Below, one piece after another: positions 42,940-55,999 of a stretch of DNA of 64,000 nucleotides; position 1 is the first letter of the stretch, and each line of letters opens with the position of its first letter. The position numbers and the translations under genes were made by a program. The notes beneath the pieces were generated by a model, which was given only the letters and a program-made list of their open reading frames with translations, had not been told where the DNA came from and made no database searches. The stretch spans positions 310,001-374,000 of the forward strand of contig JAJEKV010000286.1 of the NCBI GenBank assembly GCA_021234155.1, written 5' to 3'. This stretch comes from Isoetes taiwanensis (Eukaryota; Streptophyta; Lycopodiopsida; Isoetales; Isoetaceae).

Positions 42940-45595
42940 ATGTATATTGTGTCAAAGCTCCTTTTGTTTTTGCGCAACCTGCTCAGATTATCAACTATGC
43001 AGATTACCTTGTGTCTCCTTCTCTTCCTCCTACAAATTCCTGTTGCATATCTCCAAAACACTACCATAGATTTTACAATAAATTCAATCTGCGGTTCCAT
43101 CTCTCCTGTTTACGACACAAGCTACAAACTTTTAGCCAATGACAGATTTTGCGTTGGTTTCTCTAGCCTATTCCAAAATAAAATTGTTTTTGGGATTTTT
43201 GCAAACTGGCAAGGAGATGCACAAATGATATGGTATGCTGATGTCCCAGACCCAGTAGAGCTAGGTTCTCGTCTTTTATTCAATCCGAACAAAGTGTTAG
43301 TTTTGCAGCCACGGGACAGCAATCAAACAGTCTGGGCTGCTAATGCAGCAAATGTGACGAGTTGGAAATTAACAGATATTGGAACTTTCGTTCTCTATGA
43401 TGGTCAAAATAATTCGATATGGCAAAGTATGGACTATCTGACTGACACTCTATTCATGGGGCAATCATTCACCAGCACTTCTGAGATCATGAAAGTGAGT
43501 GATTATCGGCTTGCATTCGCTGCTTATGACTGTAAAATTGAGTTCTCTGATCCTAACCTCGGTTGGAAGCCACAGCTACAGTCGACCAGCACTGGTGACG
43601 TATTTCTTAGCTTCAACAATTCTGCTGTCTTATTTTCATTTACATTCTGGACTTATGAAGATGGTCGAGATTTATCAAATGCTTTTATAAGATTACATCC
43701 TCAGGAGATCTCCATATATACCCTTCTCAACGGCAAATGGGATGTACAACTTATTTCTTTCAACACACTTACATCAAAGAATCCGCAAGTAACAGTTGAT
43801 ATTAATACCTGCGGACCAGTACATTGGTCTCGCGAGTTACTTTCTTCTTTAGAACGGGTACTTTGTGGCCTCTTGATCTTACTTCTCTTTTCAGAATGCC
43901 TATTTCTCTTCATTGGTGCTCTTACTGCATACTCAAAAATACTCCTACTCATTATTGCTACCATTCCTCCATCTTCAATTGCTGTTGCCCTCATGATTTC
44001 CCAGCAGTACCTGATGCCCAATAAGTTTCATACTCCTTATGCAATACATGCTATAATTCTTACCATCATCATGTTGCATGTAGTTAATATAATTCTATGT
44101 TGGATTATTTACCATAAGGGCACTTTCTAATCTGACTGTTAGAAACAATTTTATTGGATTGCTTCTAATCAACATGCTTTCCCTTTTGAGTTCACACCTG
44201 GGGGCATATTTCTTTCGCTCTCTTAGTACAAATGATTTAAACGTGAAGAAATTGGGATATTTTTTAATCCCTGGCTTGTTGTCTCATACAAACACTATAT
44301 GCCTCATTGTGGAGACATTGCCGGGCCGTAAATGGTTTGGATCTGATGCAAGGATCATTATGGTAATTATCTCCAACATCAGCATAGGTGCAATATCTGG
44401 TTTTCAAATCTACTGGAATTCTGTTCATCCATATCAGTACTTGCATAACCAAATAATCTGGGTTTGTTTACTAGCTGCAAATGGGATACTTATACTCTTA
44501 TCCCTATGGGGATGCTATGCCCATGACTTGATGACAGGAAGATCTGTTGTATCAGCAAGGTTAAGTTCTTTGAAGACTTGGTGTGGTAGACAAAGGAAAA
44601 GGATTGTGGTTTGGTTAGTTTCTTGCCTTGTGGGGAGGTCTAAACCGCTTAAAGATCCAGAGGATGATATCACTATGTCATTGTCTTATTTTAGGTATGA
44701 GGAGCTGGAAGTAGTTACAGATGGTTTTAGCAGATTGTTAGGTCAGGGGGGTTTTGGTGGAGTGTACAATGGAACACTTTTGTCTGGAAGGAAAGTTGCA
44801 GTGAAGAAACTAGAGAGCGCTAGCCAAGGCAACAAAGAATTCAAGGCAGAAATAAGAATACTTGGGAGACTTCACCACCTAAATTTGGCTAGCTTATTGG
44901 GATTTTGCGCTGAGGGACCTAATAGACTCCTTGTATATGATTTGATGGCCAATGGCTCTCTTGACAAATGGATATTTGAAGATGGTCCCTTTCTGGATTG
45001 GCCAACAAGATTGAACATTCTCGTTGGTACAGCTCGAGGGTTGGCTTACCTCCATGAAGAATGTGATCCTAGAATAATACACTTGGATGTAAAACCTCAA
45101 AACATTTTACTAGATGAATCCTTTGGAGCAAAAGTCTCAGACTTTGGCCTATGCATGTTCTTGTCCAAAGATGAGAGCTCTTTGATACTCACTAGAATGA
45201 TGGGAACAATGGGCTACTTGGCACCAGAACGGGTACAAGGCTTGGTGACAGAAAAGAGTGACGTTTATAGTTTTGGAATAGTGATGCTAGAGGTTATTAG
45301 CGGCAACAGAGGCTACAAAAGTCTGGAGTTAGAGGAAAATTTTCAACCTTTTCGAACTTGGGCTATACAGAGGATGCATGAGAATAGCTTAATAGATCCA
45401 CGACTGCGTCATTGTGTTAATGAGGCGGAAAGCAAAAGGATAATCGAAGTGGCATTATGGTGCACTAGATATGATCCAAACAAGCGACCTTCAATGGGCA
45501 ACGTCGTAAAGATGCTGGAGGGGAGTGCAGAAATCCCGTATTGCACTTGGACAGAGGAAATCACTCTGTTTTCTATAGATGAAGCTGGAGAGTAG
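42940..45595 (+). pseudogene. Lectin / 7TM / kinase receptor-like protein, copy 2 (one frameshift)
   Basis: Very close to copy 1 along its full length, with the same signal peptide, lectin block, membrane block and kinase motifs. A one-base gain near 44112 (TTTACCATAAGGGC where copy 1 has TTTACGCAAGAGC) shifts the frame in the third membrane segment and stops at 44130. The downstream frame 44159-45595 keeps the remaining membrane segments and the whole kinase without any other stop. It may make a truncated secreted/membrane ectodomain, or be a young pseudogene. A sequencing error at this one site cannot be excluded. Confidence 0.85.
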
Positions 45596-46309
45596 TGCAG
45601 AAATTCATACCGCATCTGGGCATTGAAAACGCTCTGTGTCTTCTGTAGACAGAGATGAATATGAACGCAGTTTATCAACTTCAGTGACATTTTCAAATCC
45701 GCACCTATTTATTTGCCCTAACTTTTCAAGGATCAACATATATGAAAGAGTTTACAGCTAGCTATTCATACCTTGGAATTCCAAGGCGGCTGCTGTTGAT
45801 GATGCAGGGTCTTTTAGGCTACACAAACAAACTGAGAAGAGCTCTAGATCTTGGCGACGCCCCAATCTCGTGACACTATCACTGTTATTTCCTTTCTACA
45901 GATGCATTATTATCGCTTGTTGATCCAAATTCCATTCGCTCCAAATTTAGATTTATTTCATTAAATTTCCTTCTTCTTCCCCGGTCTTGTGTTTTTCTCT
46001 CTTTGTTTAATGGTTTTTGGGTTGCCCCTAGGGGGGCAAACGCTCATTTATGTGGGTTTTTGGCATATTCAAGCATATGCCAGCATATGCCTAAGATATT
46101 CTAGTGACTGCTACAAACTGGCTGTTGCCAGTAAATTCGCGGTCAGCCCTGTTGTCCGAAAGTGCTATTGGAACCGCATAACCGGAATGCAATTTGACGT
46201 TGTGGGTTTAGGCTCTGCACATTTTCCAATCTGTCAATTCCAATCAAAATAATCAGTCCATGGCACCCAACAAGCTGCAGCTTCAAATTTAAATACCTCC
46301 TCTGTTCTG

Positions 46310-46579
46310 GTGCCCCATTTCATTTTAGAACTGATGCGAGATACGGTGATTTTATGCACAGGGCTTACTTATGACAGATCTAGTATTGAGCAATGGTTTG
46401 AGCAAGGGCATAATACATGTCCAGCAAATATGGGGGAGCTTGAGACCCAAGATTTGGTCCCAAATCATACTTTGCGAAGATTAATTCAGGATTGGTGTGT
46501 GGCAAGCTCTGAGGATAGAACGGATTCCAACTCCAAAGCTTCCCTTGATCCGAAATCGGATCCATGCTTGGGGAAGTAG
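46310..46579 (+). pseudogene. U-box fragment in E1, unit 2
   Basis: Same U-box as 30832-31036 (LELMRDTVILCTGLTYDRSS). The frame stays open further, to 46579. Still only a fragment of a PUB gene. Confidence 0.8.
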
Positions 46580-46698
46580 AAGGTGGAAAAATTTGAGAAA
46601 GATGAAGAATTTGGCCAAAGAATCCTCGAATCCTTCAGAATCCTTCCTTCAGAATTCTGCCTATTCTCCACGTATGGAGGACACTTCAGATGAAGCCA

Positions 46699-46932
46699 GA
46701 ATCCTTCAGAATGTATATTGTGTCAAAGCTCCTTTTGTTTTTTCGCAACCTGCTCAGATCATCAACTATGCAGATTATCTTGTGTCTCCTTCTCTTCCTC
46801 CTACAAATTCCTGTTGCATATCTCCAAAACACTACCATAGATTTTACAATAAATTCAATCTGTGGTTCCATCTCTCCTGTTTACGACACAAGCTACAAAC
46901 TTTTAGCCAATGACAGATTTTGCGTTGGTTTC
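46699..46932 (+). pseudogene. Captured receptor-kinase 5' part in E1, unit 2
   Basis: Copy of 31225-31460. The ATG at 46710 opens a 112-codon frame to 47049 that keeps the signal peptide. Conservation of this frame between the two E1 copies may simply reflect recent duplication. Confidence 0.8.
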
Positions 46933-47489
46933 CATTCTATAAGTTTATTCAGAGAACATATCTTCTGCATCCTATTTTGTTGGGTTGGGTATTTCCATAT
47001 ACTATTTGAGAAATGGTGTGTTGTTTTGTTCAATCCATTAAACAGTTGAAGTTTTTTGCACTAACACATCTTTTTATAGGCAGTGCGGGCTGTGTGGGTC
47101 TACCACATAACTTGAGCAGTAAATTCTGCTGCACATGTATGGGGAGTGATTTATCTAGAAATAACTAGTAGGTTTATAGATTATAATGTCACAAGAGACT
47201 CATGGATGGCACAATAAAAAAAAAGGGGTTAATTGGCACATCATTTGGAATAGGAGACATTTAAATTTTCTTATCTAAGAAAACCATAAGATTTAACCAT
47301 GTGATGCATGTGGGTGGCTTTGCTTGCTTTTGGGGAAGGATGGCACAACAACCATCATGCAATTGAGTACTCTGCAAGACATGGTTTAGAGTGCTGGCAG
47401 CTTCATCCAACATGGTATATGATATGCTTATTCTTTGTTAAAATGAAAAATTTGGCTTCCAATTTGATGTTGGAATCTATAAAATCACA

Positions 47490-47715
47490 ATCTAAAGTGG
47501 AAATAGATGGTGCACACTTCCAGCATTCTTCCAGGATATTACATTCAAAACAGTACATTGAAGAACTTGAAACTGTAAGTTTTATGGTAAGCTATGTTCT
47601 TGTGTTTAGTCTACTACTGTAATTTTATGATAAATGTGCAGGTTGTGGATGTTCCCAATGTTAGCGGGGAAGACATTGGAGGCCTAGATAATGTTAAGAA
47701 AGAACTTAGCGCATA
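47490..47715 (+). pseudogene. CDC48-like fragment in E1, unit 2
   Basis: Same intron-containing piece as in unit 1 (VPNVSGEDIGGLDNVKK at 47642-47715), followed by a stop. Confidence 0.7.
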
Positions 47716-47779
47716 GGTGGACTCCCGGAGAACAGATCGGCTACTTTATGTGCGAGAAAAACGGCTCTTGAAGGCAAGT

Positions 47780-48721
47780 GAGAAAAGATGGATGTTATTG
47801 ACCTCCAGGATGGGCTAGGGTTTCTCATAAACACCGTCAGCATGGTTTTCCAAAATGTAAGCAACGATGAGTTGGTATTTGATTGCCTTAATGTTCACCA
47901 TGAAGATGTTAGAGACATTATCTATCACATAGTTTATGAATGCACCAAACAAAAGGACCCGGAACTATGCGAGGGCGGATCTAGATCTCGATGTGTATAA
48001 TGGACTTGATTCTTTTGTAGTTTTTTGCGACCCCATTATTTCGCTATTTTCCTTCTGTGGAAGAATGGCAGAAGCAAATCATGCACTTGCGAGAGTCTCA
48101 AACCCAAGTCTATATGGAATTATTGATATCTATGCAAATTTTGTTGAAGGACAGATATAATGCAATGCATAGTGTTGGTAAGATGCCAAGCATTTACTTT
48201 CTTAAGCATCCTAACATTATGTTGCAAACACGGTTGCCATAGAACCTAACCGCCAACACGAAAAAATTCATGAGCGCATTCTTGCCTATAGGCTTCAATC
48301 AAATGTGGTGGAAAATTGTCTTGTTGACATGTATGGCAAGTGTGGTCGATTGGTTGAAGCACATTGAACTTTGGATAGCTTGCCAAACCAAAATGTATTC
48401 TCTTGGGGTGCCATGATTCCAAACGTGTTGATCATGAAGAGAGCCACCTTGCTCTAGAGTATTTTGAAGTCATGCAAAGAAGGCGGCATAGAGCCATATA
48501 AGTTCACATTCGCTAGCATCTTAAAAGCCTATGGTAGCATAAGTGCCTTAACTCAAGGTAGATACTTTAATTGTCAAATTCTGAAAGCTAATCTTCAATG
48601 TAATATGGTCGTGGGAAATAGCCTTGTAGATATGTATTCTAAATATGGTAGTTTGAAAGAGGCACATAGAATTTTTATCATATTGCCAAAACGGGATGTT
48701 ATTGAATTCAATGATTGCTAG
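47780..48721 (+). pseudogene. PPR fragment and unidentified piece in E1, unit 2
   Basis: Counterpart of 32310-33246, with its own small indels (for example at 47955 and 48480) that break the frame in other places. Confidence 0.7.
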
Positions 48722-49700
48722 CTATAGATGTGTGTTACATACTAATTTCATTCTAAACATGTAAATGGTCCTATGCATCTCCCAATAAATAGATGTCAAA
48801 AGCATGTTCTTAATTGAAAACGATTAGGAGGCATTTTTTAGCAAACGAGATATTAAAACTACTTTTACCTAAGAAAGAGAATTGAAGGTTTCTTTCCAAC
48901 GTTATAACAAAATCTATACCATTAAATTTAAGGGCTACATAATGTCCTCCCTCAGGTTATGGCCATGTGGTTGTGAGAAGGTGCATATTATTCCAGACAA
49001 GGTAAGCTCGAAGGTCTGGATTCTTGATATAGTTGTAGAGCTTGTCGTGAGAGGGCATAGATTATGAAAAACAAAGTAAGCCCAAAAGGCTCTGGTAGCT
49101 CAAAAGGATCCGAATTCTTGATATAGTTGTAGAACCAATGATGTATTAAAGCAAAACAAAAGGAAAAAATACAAAAAGAAGTGCCCATCAATTTACTTTT
49201 GCATCCTTGTAGATAATGAATTCAAAGTAAAAAAAAGGAAGGTGCAGGTGGAAAAATAAGTGCCCACAAACACTTATGAATAATGACGTCTGATAAAAAT
49301 GAAAAAATGCAAGAACCACAAGCTGCATGAGTGCTCTGATGGATAATGACTTCTACAGAAATTATGTGCAGTGAAGTGTCCACTTGGAGCAAGTACACAG
49401 ATCTTTAATTTCATAAGTCCTTGAGCAAGAGAATCTGACCTTTATCTCAATAATATCATGCAAAGTTCCTTCACCATGTAGATTGCGAACAAAATAAAAA
49501 ACAAGAAGAATGTCCAAATCCCAATTCGTATATCCTTATTCCTTTCTCCCTAACAATAGGTAAATGGTTGAAGGAGACAAATCGGATGAAAAGAATAAAT
49601 TAGCATTCAAGCTTGATCTTAAGGAACAATCAAACAAAAAACATGAAAATAAATGACGAAAAAGAAACCATGAAAAAACACTTTCGTGCACCAGAGGGCA
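48722..49700. other. E1 interior, non-coding, includes the empty E2 site
   Basis: No gene seen. GTAAAAAAAAGG near 49227-49240 is the site into which E2 inserted in unit 1. Confidence 0.5.
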
Positions 49701-50261
49701 ACCCCTCGTGCGCAGCACCTTGTTTTAATTTATTGAAACTTTAAATACAGGCTAAGGAGCATGTTGAGTATTAGCAAGTATGTTCCGATGCCCCACAAGC
49801 ATTTTTTGGGCTTTTTCTATAAGTTTACACATGGAGCTAGAGGGTCACGTTTCTTTTGTTTCGAAACTCCTAAACCTCACTTAACCGTAGAAAGGAATTT
49901 GGATTAATTAAGAGAATGTATCCATTTGAGTCTTAGTCGAATGTAGCTCAGCTATAGTCGAAAATACGCAAAGGACCATGTTGAATGTTAACAGTAAATA
50001 AGAGCTTGATATTCCAAACCTTATAGTTTAATCTTCATTAACAAGATAAGAGAGTATGCAAGACCCATGGTTGGCAGTTAATTGGTAACACTTATAAGTC
50101 TTTACTAGAAGATCGCTTTTTTCTGGCTAATGAATTGCTTCATCGTAATGAGTTGGTACCCTCGTCAACAAAGTGCAATGTCGGATAAGTATTGTGGATA
50201 TGGAAAAATGCTTGGAAGAATTCTCTCCTTCAAAAGTGAAAACTCTAGTATGGCGGGACTA

Positions 50262-50845
50262 TTCATAGAATAGAATAGAATATAATTTTATCGCCCCCAC
50301 GGAGACCAAGCGGCCTATGGGACCCAAGTACAAAGAGGGAGCAGCGAGTATTACTACGGGATTAAAAACCCCACCCGAAGGGTTTAGGAGGAAAAACCTT
50401 AGTAGCAATAAGGATGTTGACATCTTGCACGTTATATACATAATCACAAGTCACGGTGAGGTTAATGCCGGACGGGGGGCATAAGCGAAGTCTGCGTATC
50501 CATTACCTCCTGAGGGTACGATCCCAACAAGCCCTCAGGCCGCGTGCTCAAGAGCTCATGCAAGGCCCGATGGGGGCACAACTAACAGAGCATACCAAGC
50601 GGATATCTTTGGATGCAGCGGACAGTGCGGGAGGGCGTGACTTTCATCCTCAATGGCTCGTTTTGTTGGCCCGGCCGGCGGACTCTGTCCTCACGCGGCT
50701 CCCGAATCCATCTCCCTGTCTCAATGCGGAGGTGGTGTGCACCTGTGCGAATGGAAGCAATCACCCTGCGCTTTTTCATGGGTAGATGGGTGCGCAGGTA
50801 GTGGTGTGGGCCCCTCGTGAGCATGGGATTAACCTGCATGGGAGT
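50262..50845 (-). mobile_element. LINE 3' fragment in unit 3
   Basis: Same insertion as 40411-40988, with more small indels, so its zinc-binding frame (RIETGRWIREPREDRV) is broken. Confidence 0.65.
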
Positions 50846-52807
50846 AAATCATGTTTTGAGTAAGTATAATATAGATGTTCTTTGTGTGATTGGCATTGCT
50901 CATATATTCATCCTTCTTAGAGCTATGCAATGGACTTAGTTGAGTCTAAATTTCACATCAGTCAAAAACATCATATACCTAGTAAAGTGGAATTCGTTAA
51001 AGAAGCAAGTGATTCATCTTTGTAAAGTTCAATTGCTAGTAGGAATCATGTGGAATAGAAGAAGGGTAATGGTTTTCTCTCATAAATATCTGCAATCTTG
51101 GATTTGATCTAAGCTTAGAAAGCAACTAATAATCGTGATCTTGATTAGGAATTGTAGAACACTCTTTCTTGCTCGAAGTACCAAGATAATATTTTGCTAT
51201 GTGACTACCCCCGATTCTAGCTCTGACTGCTCCTACCTCATCTCTCTCAGTTTGAGTAAACTATTCCCGTTGTTTATTTCCCAATTCCCATACCCAATTA
51301 TGTATACTTAAACTTGGTAACCTAGGTTGGCTGGTGGCTGGTTGGTGTGTCTTTTTAGAGTTCTCTTTGTTCAGAATATTAGATTGTTTTTAGTTACTTT
51401 GTCTTAGAAATTTTTAAAGCGTATCAGAATCCAGACAATGCTAGCTCATAAAATTGACATTGTATATCATCAAAATTACATGCATTTGACATCACACATA
51501 TCCTAAATAGTACAAAGAATATTTGCATGGAACAATAAGAATCAACAACTTCATGTATGTCCAAAGTTGTTGGATGTAAAAGAGATAATTGTATCTTCAT
51601 TACAAATATAATTTAATTGATCTTTCGTAGAACGTCAAAAAAATTTCAAGCAGTTGCGAGTCATTATAGATTCTAATACAATCAACCATCTACAGTCCCC
51701 ATAATAAATACATTTGACTATGTACATTTGACTTTGTACAGTTTCTAAGTAATACAAATACTATTTAGCTAGGGACTAATATATAGTGATATTTAGCTAG
51801 GGTCTAGGATTTAATATACAACTAGATTTTATGTAAGTGAAGATGTAATATATAATAAAAATTTTTGAAAATGGTAGCCATTCTAGTAAAAGCAACAAGT
51901 TTTCCTCCATTTCCATTTAACTAACATTTTTTTACGTTTGCATCTTCTACATGCCCGCAAAACTAAGTGTGTGCATTGCTAGAAACATTCAAATTTAAAC
52001 CTTGAGCATCTTGATACTTTGCAAAGCCTAGACTACTATTAATCATGGTGTGGTCTCCATGTTGTTAACATGATGTTTGTTTTTTTTTTGAAGAACGTAC
52101 ATAATTCATATTAAATACTCAAAGAAGTTACAAAGCAAGACTCTAATGAGACAGAGATAAAACCCCCAAAATCTCATCCTTATCTCATCATCAGATAATA
52201 TGGACACTAAATACTGATCAACAATCTATCTTTAATCTCCCGAAGCACTTGATCTCGGGTAGAGGAGACATTCTTAAATACTAAATGACACCGACTTTTC
52301 CAAATGACCCAAGTAGGCCAACGAACGTGTGATATGGAACGTTAATTTCTTGAGTCATGATGTCAAAGCAATATAATATAACCTCTTGACCAAGCACTGA
52401 CATTTGAAAGGCCTACTATTACTAGTGTGGTCTCCATCTTTTTAAAGATGATGATACAACCCCTTTACCAAGTAGCGACATATAATTTATTCCAAAAAAA
52501 ATGCGTATGGAGACTAAGTAAATCCCAACTTCAGAACGCTTATTCTTTCGAACTCCCAACGAATTAAAAACCTGAACTGTCTTTCTTTCGACTGTAACAT
52601 CGGTTCGTAGGCCAGTGTACATAATTCATATATGGACATATACCTCTACCAACATGCCGTATAGTGCAGATTAATGCATGATCTAAGACTGCTATGCTTC
52701 CTTGTGTCAATTTTTGATATGGAATCTTATTTCTTTAGAACATCCCGCCACAGTATCACGCCTCTCTATAGTAATTGACAAAAGAACCACCAGCAGAATC
52801 CTTCAGA
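50846..52807. other. Upstream region of receptor kinase copy 3
   Basis: Nearly identical to 40989-42939. No gene seen. Confidence 0.5.
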
Positions 52808-55458
52808 ATGTATATTGTGTCAAAGCTCCTTTTGTTTTGCGCAACCTGCTCAGATTATCAACTATGCAGATTACCTTGTGTCTCCTTCTCTTCCTCCTAC
52901 AAATTCCTGTTGCATATCTCCAAAACACTACCATAGATTTTTACAATAAATTCAATCTGCGGTTCCATCTCTCCTGTTTACGACACAAGCTACAAACTTT
53001 TAGCCAATGACAGATTTTGCGTTGGTTTCTCTAGCCTATTCAAAATAAAATTGTTTTGGGATTTTTGCAAACTGGCAAGGAGATGCACAAATGATATGGT
53101 ATGCTGATGTCCCAGACCCAGTAGAGCTAGGTTCTCGTCTTTTATTCAATCCGAACAAAGTGTTAGTTTTGCAGCCACGGGACAGCAATCAAACAGTCTG
53201 GGCTGCTAATGCAGCAAATGTGACGAGTTGGAAATTAACAGATATTGGAACTTTCGTTCTCTATGATGGTCAAAATAATTCGATATGGCAAAGTATGGAC
53301 TATCTGACTGACACTCTATTCATGGGGCAATCATTCACCAGCACTTCTGAGATCATGAAAGTGAGTGATTATCGGCTTGCATTCGCTGCTTATGACTGTA
53401 AAATTGAGTTCTCTGATCCTAACCTCGGTTGGAAGCCACAGCTACAGTCGACCAGCACTGGTGACGTATTTCTTAGCTTCAACAATTCTGCTGTCTTATT
53501 TTCATTTACATTCTGGACTTATGAAGATGGTCGAGATTTATCAAATGCTTTTATAAGATTACATCCTCAGGAGATCTCCATATATACCCTTCTCAACGGC
53601 AAATGGGATGTACAACTTATTTCTTTCAACACACTTACATCAAAGAATCCGCAAGTAACAGTTGATATTAATACCTGCGGACCAGTACATTGGTCTCGCG
53701 AGTTACTTTCTTCTTTAGAACGGGTACTTTGTGGCCTCTTGATCTTACTTCTCTTTTCAGAATGCCTATTTCTCTTCATTGGTGCTCTTACTGCATACTC
53801 AAAAATACTCCTACTCATTATTGCTACCATTCCTCCATCTTCAATTGCTGTTGCCCTCATGATTTCCCAGCAGTACCTGATGGCCAATAAGTTTCATACT
53901 CCTTATGCAATACATGCTATAATTCTTACCATCATCATGTTGCATGTAGTTAATATAATTCTATGTTGGATTATTTACGCAAGGGCACTTTCTAATCTGA
54001 CTGTTAGAAACAATTTTATTGGATTGCTTCTAATCAACATGCTTTCCCTTTTGAGTTCACACCTGGGGGCATATTTCTTTCGCTCTCTTAGTACAAATGA
54101 TTTAAACGTGAAGAAATTGGGATAATTTTTAATCCCTGGCTTGTTGTCTCATACAAACACTATATGCCTCATTGTCGAGACATTGCCGGGCCGTAAATGG
54201 TTTGGATCTGATGCAAGGATCATTATGGTAATTATCTCCAACATCAGCATAGGTGCAATATCTGGTTTTCAAATCTACTGGAATTCTGTTCATCCATATC
54301 AGTACTTGCATAATCAAATAATCTGGGTTTGTTTACTAGCTGCAAATGGGATACTTATACTCTTATCCCTATGGGGATGCTATGCCCATGACTTGATGAC
54401 AGGAAGATCTGTTGTATCAGCAAGGTTAAGTTCTTTGAAGACTTGGTGTGGTAGACAAAGGAAAAGGATTGTGGTTTGGTTAGTTTCTTGCCTTGTGGGG
54501 AGGTCTAAACCGCTTAAAGATCCAGAGGATGATATCACTATGTCATTGTCTTATTTTAGGTATGAGGAGCTGGAAGTAGTTACAGATGGTTTTAGCAGAT
54601 TGTTAGGTCAGGGGGGTTTTGGTGGAGTGTACAATGGAACACTTTTGTCTGGAAGGAAAGTTGCAGTGAAGAAACTAGAGAGCGCTAGCCAAGGCAACAA
54701 AGAATTCAAGGCAGAAATAAGAATACTTGGGAGAGTTCACCACCTAAATTTGGCTAGCTTATTGGGATTTTGCGCTGAGGGACCTAATAGACTCCTTGTA
54801 TATGATTTGATGGCCAATGGCTCTCTTGACAAATGGATATTTGAAGATGGTCCCTTTCTGGATTGGCCAACAAGATTGAACATTCTCGTTGGTACAGCTC
54901 GAGGGTTGGCTTACCTCCATGAAGAATGTGATCCTAGAATAATACACTTGGATGTAAAACCTCAAAACATTTTACTAGATGAATCCTTTGGAGCAAAAGT
55001 CTCAGACTTTGGCCTATGCATGTTCTTGTCCAAAGATGAGAGCTCTTTGATACTCACTAGAATGATGGGAACAATGGGCTACTTGGCACCAGAACGGATA
55101 CAAGGCTTGGTGACAGAGAAGAGTGACGTTTATAGTTTTGGAATAGTGATGCTAGAGGTTATTAGCGGCAACAGAGGCTACAAAAGTCTGGAGTTAGAGG
55201 AAAATTTTCAACCTTTTCGAACTTGGGCTATACAGAGGATGCGTGAGAATAGCTTAATAGATCCACGACTGCGTCATTGTGTTAATGAGGCGGAAAGCAA
55301 AAGGATAATCGAAGTGGCATTATGGTGCACTAGATGATCCAAACAAGCGACCTTCAATGGGCAACGTCGTAAAGATGCTGGAGGGGAGTGGAGAAATCCC
55401 GTATTGCACTTGGACAGAGGAAATCACTCTGTTTTCTATAGATGAAGCTGGAGAGTAG
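52808..55458 (+). pseudogene. Lectin / 7TM / kinase receptor-like protein, copy 3 (multiple lesions)
   Basis: It matches copy 2 but has indels in the first 250 bases (shortened T run near 52835, an extra T near 52939, base losses near 53040-53057), a TAT to TAA stop at the start of the fifth membrane segment (54125), and a two-base loss near 55335 that shifts the kinase C-terminus. The remaining frames 53091-54125 and 54141-55337 are otherwise open and nearly unchanged. It does not share the copy 2 frameshift (TTTACGCAAGGGC is kept). A dead copy of recent origin. Confidence 0.9.
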
Positions 55459-55999
55459 TGCAGCAATTCATACCGCATCTGGGCATTGAAAACGCTCTGT
55501 GTCTTCTGTAGACAGAGATGAATATGAACGCAATTTATCGATTTCAGTGACATTTTCAAGGACATCCGCACCTATTTATTTGCCCTAACTTTTCAAGGAT
55601 CAACATATATGAAAGAGTTTACAGCTAGCTATTCATACCTTGGAATTCCAAGGCGGCTGCTGTTGATGATGCAGGGTCTTTTAGGCTACACAAACAAACT
55701 GAGAAGAGCTCTAGATCTTGGCGACGCCCCATCTCGTGACACTATTACTGTTATTTCCTTTCTACAAATGCATTGTTATCAGCTTGCTGATCCAAATTCC
55801 ATTCGCTCCAAATTTAGCTTTATTTCATTAAATTTCCTCCTCCTTCCCCGGTCTTGTGTTTTTCTCTCTTTGTTTAATGGGTTTTTGGGTTGCCCCTAGG
55901 GGGGCAAACCCTTGTTTATGTGGGCTTTTGGCATATCCTAGGTATATGCTAGAATATCCCTAGGATATGCTAGTGACTGCTCAAAACCTCCTATTTCCT

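Larger units (their letters stand above)
39866..49722 (+). repeat. Tandem unit 2: receptor-kinase block plus E1
   Basis: It begins directly after the CACCTTG end of E1 in unit 1 and ends with the CACCTTG end of its own E1. It is almost identical to unit 3 and slightly more distant from unit 1. Confidence 0.9.
46019..49722 (+). mobile_element. E1 (unit 2): gene-capturing element, uninterrupted copy
   Basis: 3.70 kb with both ends: GGGTTGCCCCTAGGGGGGC after TTTTT on the left, and GGGCAACCCCTCGTGCGCAG, then CACCTTG before TTTT on the right. It carries the same fragment order as in unit 1 and gives the empty site that defines E2. Confidence 0.7.
49723..55886 (+). repeat. Tandem unit 3: receptor-kinase block
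   Basis: It begins right after the E1 end of unit 2 and matches unit 2 closely, including the LINE insertion and the missing 5.05-kb block. It ends at the same T run as the others, but E3 instead of E1 follows. Confidence 0.9.
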
